From Strongylocentrotus purpuratus (Eukaryota; Echinodermata; Echinoidea; Camarodonta; Strongylocentrotidae): 64,000 bases of DNA. This document shows positions 1 through 11,215 of this stretch, piece by piece. The stretch lies in contig NW_022145601.1 of NCBI RefSeq assembly GCF_000002235.5, forward strand, positions 20,929,889-20,993,888. Reading direction: 5' to 3'. Numbering within the stretch: the stretch's first letter is position 1; each line of letters begins with the position of its first letter. A program made the translations under genes and the position numbers. The notes below the pieces were generated by a model that was not told the DNA's origin, made no database searches, and was given only the letters and a program-made list of their open reading frames with translations.

Positions 1-443
1 AAAGTGTTGTTCTTTGCATCACTCACTATATATTCTTTTCGACAGCTATATTGGTTCTATGTGGCCCATGCAGGATCATGATAAATAAGAACAATTCATG
101 TGGAATGGTCTTTTCATCAAGGCAGTTAATGCACGGGTATTTAATAGGGGATATTTGCATTTATAGTTATTTCAACATACTCCAACAGGTCTTTCTGTTA
201 TCTTCACTAATTAATCACATGAAAAATACAATGTACATCTTTTATAATCGTATTTACAAGACTTTATAACGGAAATTATTTAGTAAACTTGATGAAATCT
301 ACATCTCACTTCGACAGTTTTATCAAAAATAACGCTTGTATAGCTCAAATATGAGAATGTGTAGATAGATATTTGTTATTTTGTAAATAACATTACACGG
401 TATATTAAACTTCTTCAATACCCTACCAATTAACAGTAAAACT

Positions 444-666
444 GGAGACGATGGCTCAGTATTAGAGCAGTCTTATAAACGGAAGGTCCCGAGTTCGTAG
501 CCAAATTTGGGCGCTAGTGCCCAAAGGTTCGACATTAATCCTCATTACCAAAACAATCGGAGAGAACTTAAAGACGTAAAGTTCTCTGGTTTCTTATACT
601 ACCAGGCAAACACGTGCTTTTTAGCAGTCCCGTAAAACAAACCATCACAATCAAACCAAACCAAAC
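444..666 (+). repeat. tRNA-derived SINE, U0 copy
   Basis: The head resembles a tRNA internal promoter (A box near GATGGCTCAGTATTAGAGC, B box near GAGTTCGTAGCC). It is followed by a shared body and an A-rich tail of AAACC-like repeats. The same element lies at the same place in the other units and, inverted, in an intron of the ABC gene. Confidence 0.75.
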
Positions 667-1167
667 TTTTTATAAAGCATAACAGTCCATTTTAATTAGG
701 CTATTATAATACACTGCACACATGTGCTGTACACGTCTTCTTATTTCATTTTGCTCTTGCCCTTATTTTATTACTTTAATATCTTGACAACAACAAATTA
801 CAAGAAGAAAATCGTACAAAATGAATAATGTTTTACGTACTTTGATGTGTTCTTCTGCACGTCTTTTCACCAAAGAGAAGAGGAAGAAAAAGTATTAGGA
901 GTATAGTTAACGAGATCATGGACGATATTTTCCACTATAGTTTCCTGTGCCTCGATACTTTGCCAAAATGATTTGAAAATGCATGAAAGCGTCAACTTTC
1001 AAGTTGGTGCTTGAAAATGATTCAAATAGGACAATGGGTCTTTTATTTCCCTTTTTCTGTTTAAAATAACATTATACGCTTACATATCCTTCGTTCTTGT
1101 CGACTTGATATAATAGAAAATAGGCCATTCTCTTCATTACCATGGTGACAATTTAGATAGATCTCCC

Positions 1168-1200
1168 CCTATCTCTCTCTCTCTCTCTCTCTCTCACTCA

Positions 1201-1240
<40 letters not shown>

Positions 1241-1255
1241 GATCTCTATCTCTAT
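1168..1255 (+). repeat. CT microsatellite
   Basis: A (CT)n run with a few interruptions. It occupies the same place in the unit as the CT/CA tracts near 6290, 11010, 30845, 38550 and 46460. Confidence 0.9.
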
Positions 1256-1767
1256 CTCTTTCTCTCACATCCTACCCAAGGCCTCACACCCCACCCACAC
1301 AAATACACGAAACACCATACACAGCAAGGTGACCAGAGGTGTTTCATTAAGCTGTGCGTAAAGTTAAAGGTACTTTGTAACATTGTGATGGTTGATTTCA
1401 CAAATCTATTGAATTAGGATGTAAAACACATACAATTACGTTTGTATGTATTGACTATCCAACTAAAATGCCCCAAATCCGAAATTAATTGACTTTACGA
1501 ACGATTTGAATATGGAGAGCCAAATGGGATTCCCAAAGTTTTTCCTGTCATTTTAACAAAGTTTGACTGTTTTCCTATAATCTCTATTAAATCATAGCCC
1601 AAAATACACTTTGCATGAGAATGTTTTGTTAATTATAATAAGGTTAGTCTACATTTGCATATTTCAACTTTAGCTTATGCAATTAAAAGGATTTCAGAAT
1701 CCCATTTGGCTCTTCACCTTCTACTCATTCGTAAAGTCATGCGTGACTTTACGTACAGCTTTATGAA

Positions 1768-1785
1768 CCCCCCCCCCCCCCCCCT
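1768..1785 (+). repeat. Poly(C) tract
   Basis: An uninterrupted run of C at the start of the block shared with the run at about 31647-31662. Confidence 0.9.
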
Positions 1786-2445
1786 GCTCACATTCATATT
1801 CACTTTAATTCTGCCCTCCCCCCGTACACATAGTCCTGGTACAATAGTTTTACAAAAAAACTTGTTACGATCTTATCCTGCCCGATGTTGATAGTTTTTA
1901 CCTATATAATGTAAGCTTCTTTCAATAACTTCACTAAGGTCTCCCCCGATATTGGCCAAAAGGTATGATGAAATTCGACCGTGAAGGCGTCATTGCCTTA
2001 GGGGAACCTTGCAAGATACGTCACATAGTTGCCAATTCGTGTTTGATTAATCGCAACTACAAAAATCACAACTTTCTGATTTCTTACAATCGGTTTTAGC
2101 TCACACTTACACTAAACTGTTCGTCTCAATTGTCCGTTTCGATTAAAAACCACCTTTATTTACGTCTGGAGTTCCCCTTTAATAAACAGAATATGTTGAC
2201 CAAAACCACGTATAGGCTATTAAACCTGGGGCCATGGATCTAAAATTCCTTCAGTTTTTTTATTTTTTGGTAATCCTCATCGCCGACGTCGGCTCGATCA
2301 TGTTGATGCATTGTGGTGAACTCATGATAACTTAATGAAAACCTCGTCATTAAATTATACTGTATAATATTTTAAAATCACAAAGAAACCACCTCATTGC
2401 CCAAATATTAGGTGACAGATGGCATATTCAATATTCTCGAGATTA

Positions 2446-2483
2446 GCCCCCTTCCCCCCCCCTTTTTTTTTGGGGGGGGGGGG
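2446..2483 (+). repeat. Mixed C/T/G homopolymer tract 3' of R1
   Basis: Consecutive C, T and G runs follow the conserved TATTCTCGAGAT. The same site carries pure poly(C) in other units (7614, 12047, 25603, 32743). It is a hypermutable point in every duplicon. Confidence 0.8.
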
Positions 2484-2710
2484 TAATAGCCCGTATGATT
2501 ACGGTACTGGCGTTATGAAGATGAAGGTGGCTATAAACTTGTGTATAACAATTGAAGACGAAACAAAAACTATGTAACAATATGAGGCAGTATAATCTTT
2601 GAGAACCTTTTAAACACCATGAATTATATTTTTGAGAGGTAGGCCTACTTGTTATCATGATCATCTTAATATGCAGTTTTGACAAGACAAGACCGCTACA
2701 TCACAAGATA

Positions 2711-2927
2711 TTTCAAATTGAAATTTGAAATTTATTAACATTTATTCTCTTCTTAACAGTACAACGTGAAACACTATGTATGTGTAAATGATATATAACA
2801 ATTATTGCAACATAGAGAATACAGTTAATAATTCAGATAACAGAATGAGGCGAAAACCCGAAAAGCATAGATTGTGTCCATAACGCCCATAATAAATTAA
2901 CACAATTTACTGAGAGAACAGTTTATA
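2711..2927 (-). mobile_element. Retroposon 3' end inserted in U1
   Basis: This A/T-rich segment interrupts sequence that is continuous in U2 (CATCACAGGATATAACAATACTTC). It begins with a TTCAAATTGAAATTTG-like simple tail, as do the insertions at 25771 and 60865, which suggests the 3' end of minus-oriented LINE or SINE copies. No coding sequence is seen. Confidence 0.5.
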
Positions 2928-3057
2928 AAAATACTTCTAAGCAATAACCTATCCCACTGAACTAAATAGTTTTACAACAATTATACCAAATAATGCTTAC
3001 AACTCATTTTGAAGTATTGATCAAGAAAAATCATGTGTTTGCTTTCGTAATGCGAGT

Positions 3058-3915
3058 TCATAAATAAATTTTAACAATTTGTTCAATTAACTGGCGACAA
3101 ATTGGGCACTTCGCATCATCTCTTAATTGCAGAATCAGAGAGCAATTATAACATGTGTTTGCATGTCCGCAAGGCAGCAGGGCAGTGTCCCTATCGGAAT
3201 CTAGACAAATATTGCAAGAAGTATCTATTTCCTGTCTTTCCAGCTTGGCTTGGGCATCCTCAAGAGCTCTTTGTTTAGCAGCAAGTGCAACTTCGGTCGT
3301 ACCAAGTTTTGTTTCTGTTGCTGTGAGTTTCCTGATTGTTTTCAGTGTTTCAGTCTTCTTTTTGGAAATTTCGTCTCGAAGTTTTTTCATTGAAATTTGA
3401 GTCTCAACGTCGAGTCTTTTCTGCGTCGCATTTATTTTAGCAATTCTTTTGTAGAGTTCTGCTTTCTCCCGCGCCAGTCGACTCTCTGCATCTTTCGACT
3501 TGACCAATGCGGTCCGCAATTGCTGCAGATTCTTTTGGGTTTCTGTGAGTTTCCTATCTTTTCTCAGTATTTCAGTCTTCTTTTCGGAAAGTTCCCTTTG
3601 GGTCTTACGCTTCAGTTCGGAGATTTCTTCTTGTGTATTACTATTATTGACTAAGGCATTATTTTCACAGACTCTCGCATTCAACCGATAGAGTTTCAGT
3701 TTAAGCTCCAGATGGTTACAATATTCGATTCGTGACATAACTATCAAACCTTGAATAAAAACTTCTGCAGAGTATAATCGCTTTTGGAGGAAAATTGACC
3801 AAACAAACCCAACCGCGTAAACCATATTGAGGCTCCAGGATGAATTAGGAAACATGTACTGCGTTATTACCATCATCGCGTATATAGACACATTACATAT
3901 CGAGGGTGCATCCAT
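3058..3915 (-). CDS. R1: two-TM, coiled-coil, RING-finger protein (285 aa)
   Basis: This is a single-exon frame of 285 residues. Residues 9-24 and 31-48 are hydrophobic and separated by a short polar, aromatic loop, which suggests a membrane hairpin. Residues 65-230 are rich in K, E, L and R with heptad spacing and hold one full 74-residue stalk module plus part of a second. The RING is C234, C237, C249, H251, C255, C258, C270 and C273, a C3HC4 pattern, and the protein ends 12 residues later in I-Y-L. RING domains of this kind, with P-C-G-H, usually recruit E2 enzymes, so a membrane-tethered ubiquitin ligase is inferred. The start is the ATG of M-D-A-P-S-I-C. The upstream ATG used in R2, R4 and R5 is out of frame here. 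The family name is not known to me. Confidence 0.85.
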   Translation of the reverse strand: MDAPSICNVSIYAMMVITQYMFPNSSWSLNMVYAVGFVWSIFLQKRLYSAEVFIQGLIVMSRIEYCNHLELKLKLYRLNARVCENNALVNNSNTQEEISELKRKTQRELSEKKTEILRKDRKLTETQKNLQQLRTALVKSKDAESRLAREKAELYKRIAKINATQKRLDVETQISMKKLRDEISKKKTETLKTIRKLTATETKLGTTEVALAAKQRALEDAQAKLERQEIDTSCNICLDSDRDTALLPCGHANTCYNCSLILQLRDDAKCPICRQLIEQIVKIYL

Positions 3916-4453
3916 TTTGTCATTCTATCCAGTCAGATTAAAGCTGATCTGAGGTATATCTCGAATGTTGCAAAGGGTTTCCTAGACTCTGCTGGTGCCT
4001 TTCATTAGATGATACCCAAGATGCCTCACCATAGGATCACGGAGATAGTCTTCTTTTGCAGCTTCTGGACCAGGTTCTTGGAATTAGCGAAGCACAATAG
4101 TTATACACATTTAAGTCATTTTCCCATTAGAGAGCTTGGATGTTTTCCTCCTTGACATAAGAACGGTTTTCTCTAGTCATAAAGATGCCATGATAACAGC
4201 AGGGTTAAAATTTGCTTGTCGGTTATCCAGCATCCAGCAGGTAACACCATTCTAGATTCTAGAAAGAAAAGAAAAGAGGGATTACAAATTAAATGCTGTT
4301 CTTTGCATCACTCAATATAGATTTATTTTCTCGACAGCTATTTTCTTTGTCCATATTGGTTTTATGTGGCCCATGCAGGATCATGATAAATAAGATCAAT
4401 ATATGTGCAATGGTCTTTTCATGAGGGATACTACTATCAATGCTCTTATTACA
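3916..4453 (-). promoter_or_regulatory. Conserved 5' flank of R1 (likely promoter and 5' UTR)
   Basis: Upstream of the start codon about 400 bases are well conserved between units, including TCTATCCAGTCAGATTAAAG next to the start and CATTCTAGATTCCAGAAAG at the far end. Conservation in all intact copies suggests it holds the transcription start. No TATA box or transcription-factor site can be assigned with confidence. Confidence 0.4.
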
Positions 4454-4614
4454 CGGGTATTTAATAGGGGATATGCATTTAAAATTAGTCACCGTACTCT
4501 TACAGTTCTTTCTGTCATCTTCATAAAGCTAATGATTAACTTTATGAAGATGACAGAAAGAACTGTAAGAGTACGGTGACTAATTTTAAATGCATATCCC
4601 CTATTAAATACCCG
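4454..4614. repeat. Perfect 75-bp inverted repeat with 11-bp spacer
   Basis: The arms 4454-4528 and 4540-4614 are exact reverse complements over all 75 bases, with 11 bases between. The left arm continues normal unit sequence. The right arm is an extra inverted copy that the other units lack. It could extrude as a long hairpin. Perfect identity inside otherwise diverged DNA implies a very recent event or an assembly or cloning artefact. Confidence 0.95.
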
Positions 4615-4791
4615 AAATGTGATCATCACATTTCAGATATAATGTACATCTTTTAGGATCTTATTTACAAGTCTTCATAACGGTATTAAATTGTTTAGTC
4701 AACTTGCTAGAATCTTCATACGGCCATTTTGAATATAACATTCCACGGTGTATTAAACTTCTTCAGTACCCTACCAATGAACAGTAAAACT

Positions 4792-5412
4792 GGGCACGAT
4801 GGCTAAGTGGTAGAGCAGTCTTGTAACCGAGAAGTCCCGGGTTCGTCACCAAATCTGGGTGCTAGTGCCCTTTTGGTAAGTCAATAATCCCCATCACCGA
4901 AACCCTTTGCGATGACTTAAAGATGAAGTTGAGTTCTGGTCATGCGATTGCATTGTGAAAGAAACGATGTGGAATCGACCAGAAAAGGTTGATCATCTAA
5001 CATATAAGAATTTGTGTGTATTGCAAGGTTCTGGAATCATCCAAATGATAAGAAATATGGCCAAGTCTTGGTAAAGTTACAAACACTGTACACAGAAAGA
5101 TATACATGGGACTACACGAACACGTGGCGTAAAAATCCTACCCTGGATTTTTACAATGCTACATGACATATTTAGAATATGAAGGCATTTAAAGAGCCAT
5201 GCTTTTCAGGGAACATGTCTTATCTGATGTTCTTTCACACTCGCATAGTAAGAATGATAACGCTCACAAATTATTTTTTACCTCTTCCCAGAACTCAACA
5301 TTCTCTTTAAAGCTGTAGCGTTCCCTGGTCGCTTATACTTACAAGCAAACACAGCTTTTCTTAGCAATCCGGTAAAACAAACCATCACCATCAAACCAAA
5401 TTAACCAAACCA
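4792..5412 (+). repeat. tRNA-derived SINE, U1 copy, split by a MITE
   Basis: The head at 4792-4870 has A-box GATGGCTAAGTGGTAGAGC and B-box GGTTCGTCACC. The tail runs after 5311 to the AAACC-like end near 5412. The middle is interrupted by the TTAA-flanked MITE at 4921-5306. Confidence 0.75.
4921..5306 (+). mobile_element. TTAA-flanked MITE, 386 bp
   Basis: The element lies between TTAA at 4917-4920 and 5307-5310. Its ends are inverted: AGATGAAGTTGAGTTCTGG on the left and AGAGAATGTTGAGTTCTGG read inward from the right. Units U2, U4, U5 and U6 lack it, giving the empty site. TTAA targets are typical of the piggyBac and Kolobok superfamilies. No transposase is encoded. The same element lies inverted at the same site in U3 (13558-13934). 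Confidence 0.75.
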
Positions 5413-6286
5413 TGCTTGTATGAAACATAGCAGTCATTTCTGAAGCAGTTATGATGTACTGCACACAATTATTGTACACGTCATCCCATTTCAGTTAGAC
5501 CGTTGAATTCTCCGATTTGGGGAATCCCCGTGTGTCCATCGCTTGCACAAAAAGAATTCCAAACAATCAATAGCCACACAGGAATTGCAGGGTATACTAT
5601 TCACACACCGATACACACTCACTGATACACAATATCATTGTCACTTACTTAGTTTACCATGTATAAAGATCAAACTCGAATTTTATGCTCTAAAATAAAC
5701 TGCAGCTGCGGCCATGTAGATGATGAAGGCCTATGAAACTGCATGGTGAAAAGTGAATGTATTGTGAATAATTCTAAAGTCTAGCTTCAAGAGAAAATAT
5801 ATATTGTTTAATCTTAGAAGTTATATGATGATATACTACTCGCTTTTGCTGTTTTTCTCCTTCCCATTGTGCTCTTACCCTTGTTTTATTATTTTAATAT
5901 CTTGACAGCAATAAACAACAAGAAAATCGTCTAAAATGAACAATGTTTCACATACTTTTTCAACAAAGGAAATCCACTTTCAAAGTAGCGAACGGAATCG
6001 TAGACGATATATTCTGCTATTATAATAGTCGTATTCTGTGCCTCGATACTTTGCCAAAATGATTTGAAAATGCATGAAAGCGTCGACTTTTAGGTTCTTT
6101 CAGAATAACAGCGAAACCTATTTGATGTTGCTGCTTGAAACCGATTCAACACAGGACAAAGGTCCTTTTCTTTCTCTTTTTTTCCTAGTTAAAATAACAT
6201 TATAGGCGTACGTGTCCTTCATTCTTGTCGACTTTATATAGTAGAACACAATACTCTTTTCGTTACCATGATGACTGTCAACATAG

Positions 6287-6311
6287 ATCTCTCTCTAATT
6301 CTCTTTCTCTT

Positions 6312-6353
<42 letters not shown>
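6287..6353 (+). repeat. CT then CA microsatellite, U1
   Basis: A (CT)n run passes directly into (CA)n. It has the same place in the unit as the tracts in U0, U2, U4, U5 and U6. Confidence 0.9.
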
Positions 6354-6678
6354 ACTTACATGCAAACTTCCCCCTGTAATTTTGATTTTGATATAATTCA
6401 ATATCAAAGCAATACAAATAATACTTCAACATACTAATCTTTTTCATAATAACATAACTGAAATAATCCAATACCTTTTCTATTCATACATTACGTTCGA
6501 AGATAGAAAATGGAGAAGAAAAAAAAATCAGTAATAATATAAAAGCAAATTATATCTCTCTCCCTTACTACCCAATCCACTGTTCGCTACAAATACACAA
6601 ACCCTCTCACACAATACACTCACAAACCCATATACATAATTATCGCTTGAACACATATTCATTTAAATTTCACCTTAA

Positions 6679-7034
6679 AGGGATCGTTTAACAATGTTAA
6701 ATGTTATCAGTGTCTGTGATATGGTGTAATATTGAAGCCCTAAAAAAATTGCGCTTCAAAATGATCAAGAAGTGCCTCAAAAAAGTAAAAATCTTTGAGT
6801 GACCAGTTTTACCATACTCGTTTTCCCCAATAGACTGTAGTGTTATGAAAACCGTCAGGTGAACGGTTTTCAAAATTTGTAATTCCAATCATAAATATCT
6901 TGATAATCAGACAGGCGATCAGCTTGTAAAAGTCATGGGGTTCCTGACTGACCTAAAGGTTTATAATTATCATTGCACCATGAGCTAAATCCAGAATTTT
7001 GTTTCAGAATCTGAGACAAAGTTACCGGATCCCT
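6679..7034. mobile_element. TTAA-flanked MITE, 356 bp
   Basis: The element lies between TTAA at 6675-6678 and 7035-7038. The ends read inward as AGGGATCGTTTAAC and AGGGATCCGGTAAC. The paralogous sites near 25095 and 46930 read through without it, so the insertion and its target duplication are directly visible. It is non-coding and differs from the other TTAA families in the window. Confidence 0.75.
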
Positions 7035-7613
7035 TTAAGATTTTTTTGGAGGTCGCCATCCTGGTCAAGCATCACTTACGATGGCGTCCTCTCGCACCTT
7101 TTAACAGATAGTTAGGATAATTCTTTTAATTCGTAATAGTATACTTTAGAAAGTAAAGTTCGTTGTTATATGTATATGTGAATCATATTTTGACATGAAC
7201 TTATTATTGTTTGCATATTTATATCATACCTTATGTTTACATGTTTTTTTAAAATTCAGTTATTGTATTTGGAAAAATGCAGAAAGAAAAGAAAAGAAAA
7301 TCAAACAAAATCCCAAACAACGCCACTATCATCCGTAACTTACTTACCCTCACACGTACTCATGAACACTCACACTAGTGTACACACCACAATAACATAA
7401 ACTCACACGCAAGAACACCATCGCACACTTTTTTTAACGATCGGACACCCCAACAGCCCCCCCCCCCCCACACACACACACACAAGAAAACACCATTAAC
7501 TCGTCATGAAATTACATATACTTTATTAATATAAGATATGACAAATACATAGAGACCACCTCGCTTTCCAAGTATTAGGTGACTGACGGTATTTTCAATA
7601 TTCTCGAGATCAG

Positions 7614-7627
7614 CCCCCCCCCCCCCT
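7614..7627 (+). repeat. Poly(C) tract 3' of R2
   Basis: A run of C at the conserved unit position, between a TATTCTCGAGATCAG block and CCAGCCCGTATGAAT. Confidence 0.9.
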
Positions 7628-8002
7628 CCTCCGCTCCAGCCCGTATGAATCTCATACTGGCGTTATGAAGGTGCAGGCGGCTATATTAGCTTGTGTATAT
7701 AGATTGAAGACGAAACAAAAATCAAATAGTAGTACGAGGCAGTGTCTTCTTGGAATACCTTCTAAACACTTTGATTTATAGTTTTGAGAGGAAGGCCTAT
7801 TTGTAATCACGCTCATTTGAATATGCAGTATTGACAAGACAAGACCATTACATCACAGGATATAACAATACTTCTAAATAATTGACCTATAACCCACTAA
7901 CCAATACAGTGTTAAAAAATTAATACCAAATCATGCTTACAACTCATTTCGAGTATTGATCAAGCAAACTCGTGTACATGTATAAGCTTTCTTTATACGA
8001 GT

Positions 8003-9058
8003 TTATAAATAAATTTGAAGAATTTGGTCAATCAATGTTCGACAAACTGGGCACTTCGGTTTGTCTCTTCTGTAGAGTGTCAGAGAGCAAATGTAACATG
8101 TGCTTGTGTGTCCACATGGCACCAGAGCAGTGTCCCTATCGGAATCTAGACAAATACTGCAAATATTATCCGTTTCCTCTCTTTCAAGCTTGGCTTGGGC
8201 ATCGTCAAGAGATCTTTGTTTGGCAGTAAGTGCAGCTTCGGTCCTACCAAGTTTTGTTTCCATTGCTGAGAGTTTTGCTGCAGTCTCGACGTCGATTCCC
8301 TTCTGCGTCACAGTGGTTCTAGCGATTCTAACGTGGAGTTCTGAGATCATCTTGGCCAGTTGGCTCTCTGCATCTTTCGACTTGACCCATTCGGTCCGCA
8401 ATATCTCTGCTTCGTTCTGGGTTTCGGAGAGTGTCCTGTTTATATTCGTTATTTCAGTCTCTTTTTCGAAAAGTTTGACTCGAAGTTTGTTAAAGGATAG
8501 TTGGGTCTTAACGTCGAGTCTCTTCTGCGTCGCAGTGATTATAGCGATTCTATCGTAGGTTTCCGAGTTCATCTGCGCCAGTCGACTCTTTGCATCTTTC
8601 GACTTGTTCAATTCGGTCCGTAATTTCTCGAATTCTTTCTCGGTTTCTGAGATTTTCCTGTTTGTTTTTACTATTTCAGTCTCCTTTTCGGAAAGTTCCC
8701 TTTGGATTTTGATCTTCAGTTCAGAGATTTCTTCTTGTTTTATATTGACCAAAGCATTATTTTCACAGAGTCTCGCCTCCGACTGAGAGAGTTTCAGTTT
8801 AGTTTGCCGATGACTATCACATTCGTTTCGTAACCTACCTTTTAAATCTCGAATAATGTTTATATGTTCTCTAAGTTCAACTTCTGTAAAGTATAGTCGT
8901 TTTACGAGGAAAAATGACCAAACAAACTCAACTAAGAAAAATAAATTGCCGCTCCAGGATGGATAGGAAAACATATGCTGCAATATGACCATAACCATTG
9001 CGTATATAGACACCTCACATATCGAGGGTGTAGCCATATTTGTTTTATGTTTTTGCAT
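8003..9058 (-). CDS. R2: two-TM, coiled-coil, RING-finger protein (351 aa)
   Basis: This single-exon frame is intact over 351 residues. The start is an ATG giving M-Q-K-H-K-T-N-M. The second Met aligns with the start of R1. Hydrophobic segments lie at about 17-31 and 38-56, then comes a basic K-R-L-Y-F motif. The stalk from about 110 holds nearly two 74-residue modules, each containing K-S-K-D-A and T-Q-K-R-L-D-V-type motifs, then the constant linker T-K-L-G-R-T-E-A-A-L. The RING begins at C300 (C-S-I-C, P-C-G-H, C-P-V-C), with all eight zinc ligands present, and the protein ends I-Y-L. The inferred role is a membrane-bound E3 ubiquitin ligase. Compared with R1 the extra length is one further stalk module. 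Confidence 0.87.
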   Translation of the reverse strand: MQKHKTNMATPSICEVSIYAMVMVILQHMFSYPSWSGNLFFLVEFVWSFFLVKRLYFTEVELREHINIIRDLKGRLRNECDSHRQTKLKLSQSEARLCENNALVNIKQEEISELKIKIQRELSEKETEIVKTNRKISETEKEFEKLRTELNKSKDAKSRLAQMNSETYDRIAIITATQKRLDVKTQLSFNKLRVKLFEKETEITNINRTLSETQNEAEILRTEWVKSKDAESQLAKMISELHVRIARTTVTQKGIDVETAAKLSAMETKLGRTEAALTAKQRSLDDAQAKLEREETDNICSICLDSDRDTALVPCGHTSTCYICSLTLYRRDKPKCPVCRTLIDQILQIYL

Positions 9059-9903
9059 TCTATCCAGTCAGATTAACGCTGATCTAAGGCATATCTTATT
9101 TTTTTGTATTTCATTGAATGAAACCACGGAGCTAGTCTTCGATGATGATAATTGTAGGAGTTGTCATTTAGACGTTTTACTTGGGAAATGTCATATATGT
9201 GCAGCATGTGGACCAGGTTCTTGGTATTAGCGAAGCCTAATAGTTATACACAATTTTTTTCCTTCCATTTGTAGAGCTAAAATGTTTTCCTCCTTACGTC
9301 AGACGTGTTCCTCTTTAGTCGTAAAGATGCCATCCTTTTTAAGTTGCCATGATGAAAGCAGGGTTAGAAGTGCTTTTCGGATATCCAGCATCCAGCTTGT
9401 CACACCATTCTAGATTCCAGAAAGAAAACAATCCATGATTAGAATTTATTTTTTCCTTTGCATCTCTCAATTTAAACTTTTTTTTCGACAGCTTTCTTTG
9501 GTTCTTTGTTGCTCATGCAGGATCACGATAAATAAGAACAATAAATGTGCAATGGTCTTTTCATTAGGGATACTATTATCAAGGCTGTTAATGCACTGGT
9601 ATTGAATAGGGGATGTACATTTATAATTATTTCAACATACTCTTACAGGTCATTCTGTCATCTTCAGAAATGTATTCACGTGAAAAATATAATGTACATC
9701 TTTTAGAATCGTATTTACAAGACTTTATAACGGTGTTTGTTTAGTCAACTTGCTAGAATCTTCATTTTCCTTCAACATATTTATCAAAAATAATGCTTGT
9801 ACAGCTCAAATATGAGAATGTGTAGATAGATATTTGTTATTTTGTAAATAACATTACAGGGTATATTAAACTTCTTCAGTACCCTACTTATTGATAGTAA
9901 CAC
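9059..9903 (-). promoter_or_regulatory. Conserved 5' flank of R2
   Basis: This matches the upstream flank of the other copies, beginning with the CTATCCAGTCAGATTAA block beside the start codon. Transcription of R2 probably starts in it. No specific factor site is identified. Confidence 0.4.
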
Positions 9904-10124
9904 TGGGCACGATGGCTCGGTGGTAGAACAGTTTTTTGACCGGGAGGTCCCGGGTTCGTAACCAAATCTGAGTGCTAGTGCCCAAGGTTCGACATTAATC
10001 CTTGACTTACCAAAACAATCGGAGAGGACTTAAAGACGTAAAGTTCCCAAGTTTCTACTTATAAGCAAACACGTGTTTTTTAGCAGTCCCGTAAAACAAA
10101 CCATCACAATCAAACCAAACCGAA
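9904..10124 (+). repeat. tRNA-derived SINE, U2 copy
   Basis: This is the most complete uninterrupted copy: GGGCACGATGGCTCGGTGG head, GGTTCGTAACC B box, body with CCAAAACAATCGGAGAGG, and an AAACC-like tail. Length is about 220 bases. Confidence 0.78.
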
Positions 10125-10468
10125 CTTGTATAAAGCATAACAGTCCATTTTAATTAGGCTATTATAATATACTGCACACATGTGTTGTACACGTCATCCC
10201 ATTTCACTTCGTGAGTCCATCGCTTTCATAAAAAGAATTCGAAACAATCAATATCCAAACAGGAATTGCAGGGTATAATTTTCAAACACACCGATACACA
10301 ACTTCTGATAGATAGTACCATTGTCACGTATTTAGTTTACCATGTGTATCAAACTCGAATGTTATTCTCTAAAAAATACTGCAGCTGCAGCCATGTAGAT
10401 CATGAAGGCCACTGTCACTGTATGGTGAAAAGCGAATCTATTATGATTACTTTCATAGTCTGGCTTGA

Positions 10469-10469
<1 letters not shown>

Positions 10470-10516
<47 letters not shown>
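10470..10516. repeat. (AT)n microsatellite
   Basis: A perfect alternating AT run of about 46 bases, found only in this unit at this place. Confidence 0.95.
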
Positions 10517-10519
<3 letters not shown>

Positions 10520-11004
10520 ATAGATCTGGAAGTTATATGATGTCATACTACTTGCTCTGGCTGTTCTTTTCTCCTTCCCATTGTGCGCTTGCCCTCGTAT
10601 TATTATTTCTATATCTTGACAACTAAAAACAACAAGAAGAAAATCGTAGATAAATAAAATATGTTTCACAGGCCTAGATGTCTGTTCAACAAAGGAAATC
10701 AACTTTCGAAGTAGCGAACGAGATCGTGGACTCGTGGTCGATATATTATGCTAAAGATGTATTCTCTGCCTCAATACCTTGCCATAATGATTTGAAAATA
10801 TTCAAAAGCGTCAACGTTTTATTTTTCCGAATAACAGCCTGTTTCATGTTGGTGCTTGAAAATGATTCAATACAGGTCAAAGGTTGTTTTCTTTCCCTTT
10901 TTCCTTAAAACAACTTTTTGCGCGTGTGTGTCCTTCGTTCTTGTCGACTAAATACAATAGCAAAAACTTGTTCTCTCGATGGACATGATGACTGTTTACA
11001 TAGA

Positions 11005-11146
11005 TCTCTCTCGATCTCTTTGTCTCTCTCTCTCTCTCTTTCTCTCTTACACACACCACACACACACACACGCACACGCTCTCTCTACATATATTTGTAT
11101 CTGTGTCTCTCAGTCTCGTTTTTCTCTCTCCCTCTCCATCTTTCTA

Positions 11147-11190
<44 letters not shown>

Positions 11191-11215
11191 GCACACTCAC
11201 ACACGCCCACACCCA
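11005..11215 (+). repeat. Compound CT/CA microsatellite, U2
   Basis: Alternating blocks of (CT)n and (CA)n over about 210 bases at the conserved unit position. Confidence 0.9.

Larger units (their letters stand above)
1..2440 (-). repeat. Duplicon U0, right part; its gene lies left of the window
   Basis: This stretch matches the gene-upstream half of the other units: the pre-SINE block (1-440), SINE (444-666), the block with the CTTGACAACAACAAATTACAAG-type sequence near 780-820, a CT microsatellite (about 1168-1255), and a block with ACACGAAACACCATACACA near 1305. From 1770 a poly(C) run leads into a block shared with 31640-32170, 42775-43200 and 47370-47640. No gene is seen here. Open frames in it are short and not shared between copies. 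Confidence 0.75.
5413..7640 (-). repeat. U1 gene-free part
   Basis: This holds unit sequence matching 10140-11900 and 37660-38760, a CT/CA microsatellite (6287-6353), a TTAA MITE (6679-7034) and a C14-(CA)n tract (about 7458-7485). No gene is recognised. Confidence 0.7.

Noticed and set aside
1-269. Short frame at the left edge
   Set aside because: It lies in duplicon DNA whose paralogous copies do not keep the frame.
444-530. Possible tRNA genes at the SINE heads
   Set aside because: The A and B boxes are present, but no cloverleaf with paired acceptor stem can be formed, and the same sequence recurs with a SINE body and tail.
3155-3691. Plus-strand frames opposite the RING genes
   Set aside because: They are shadows of the minus-strand coding sequence, recur opposite every copy and have no motif.
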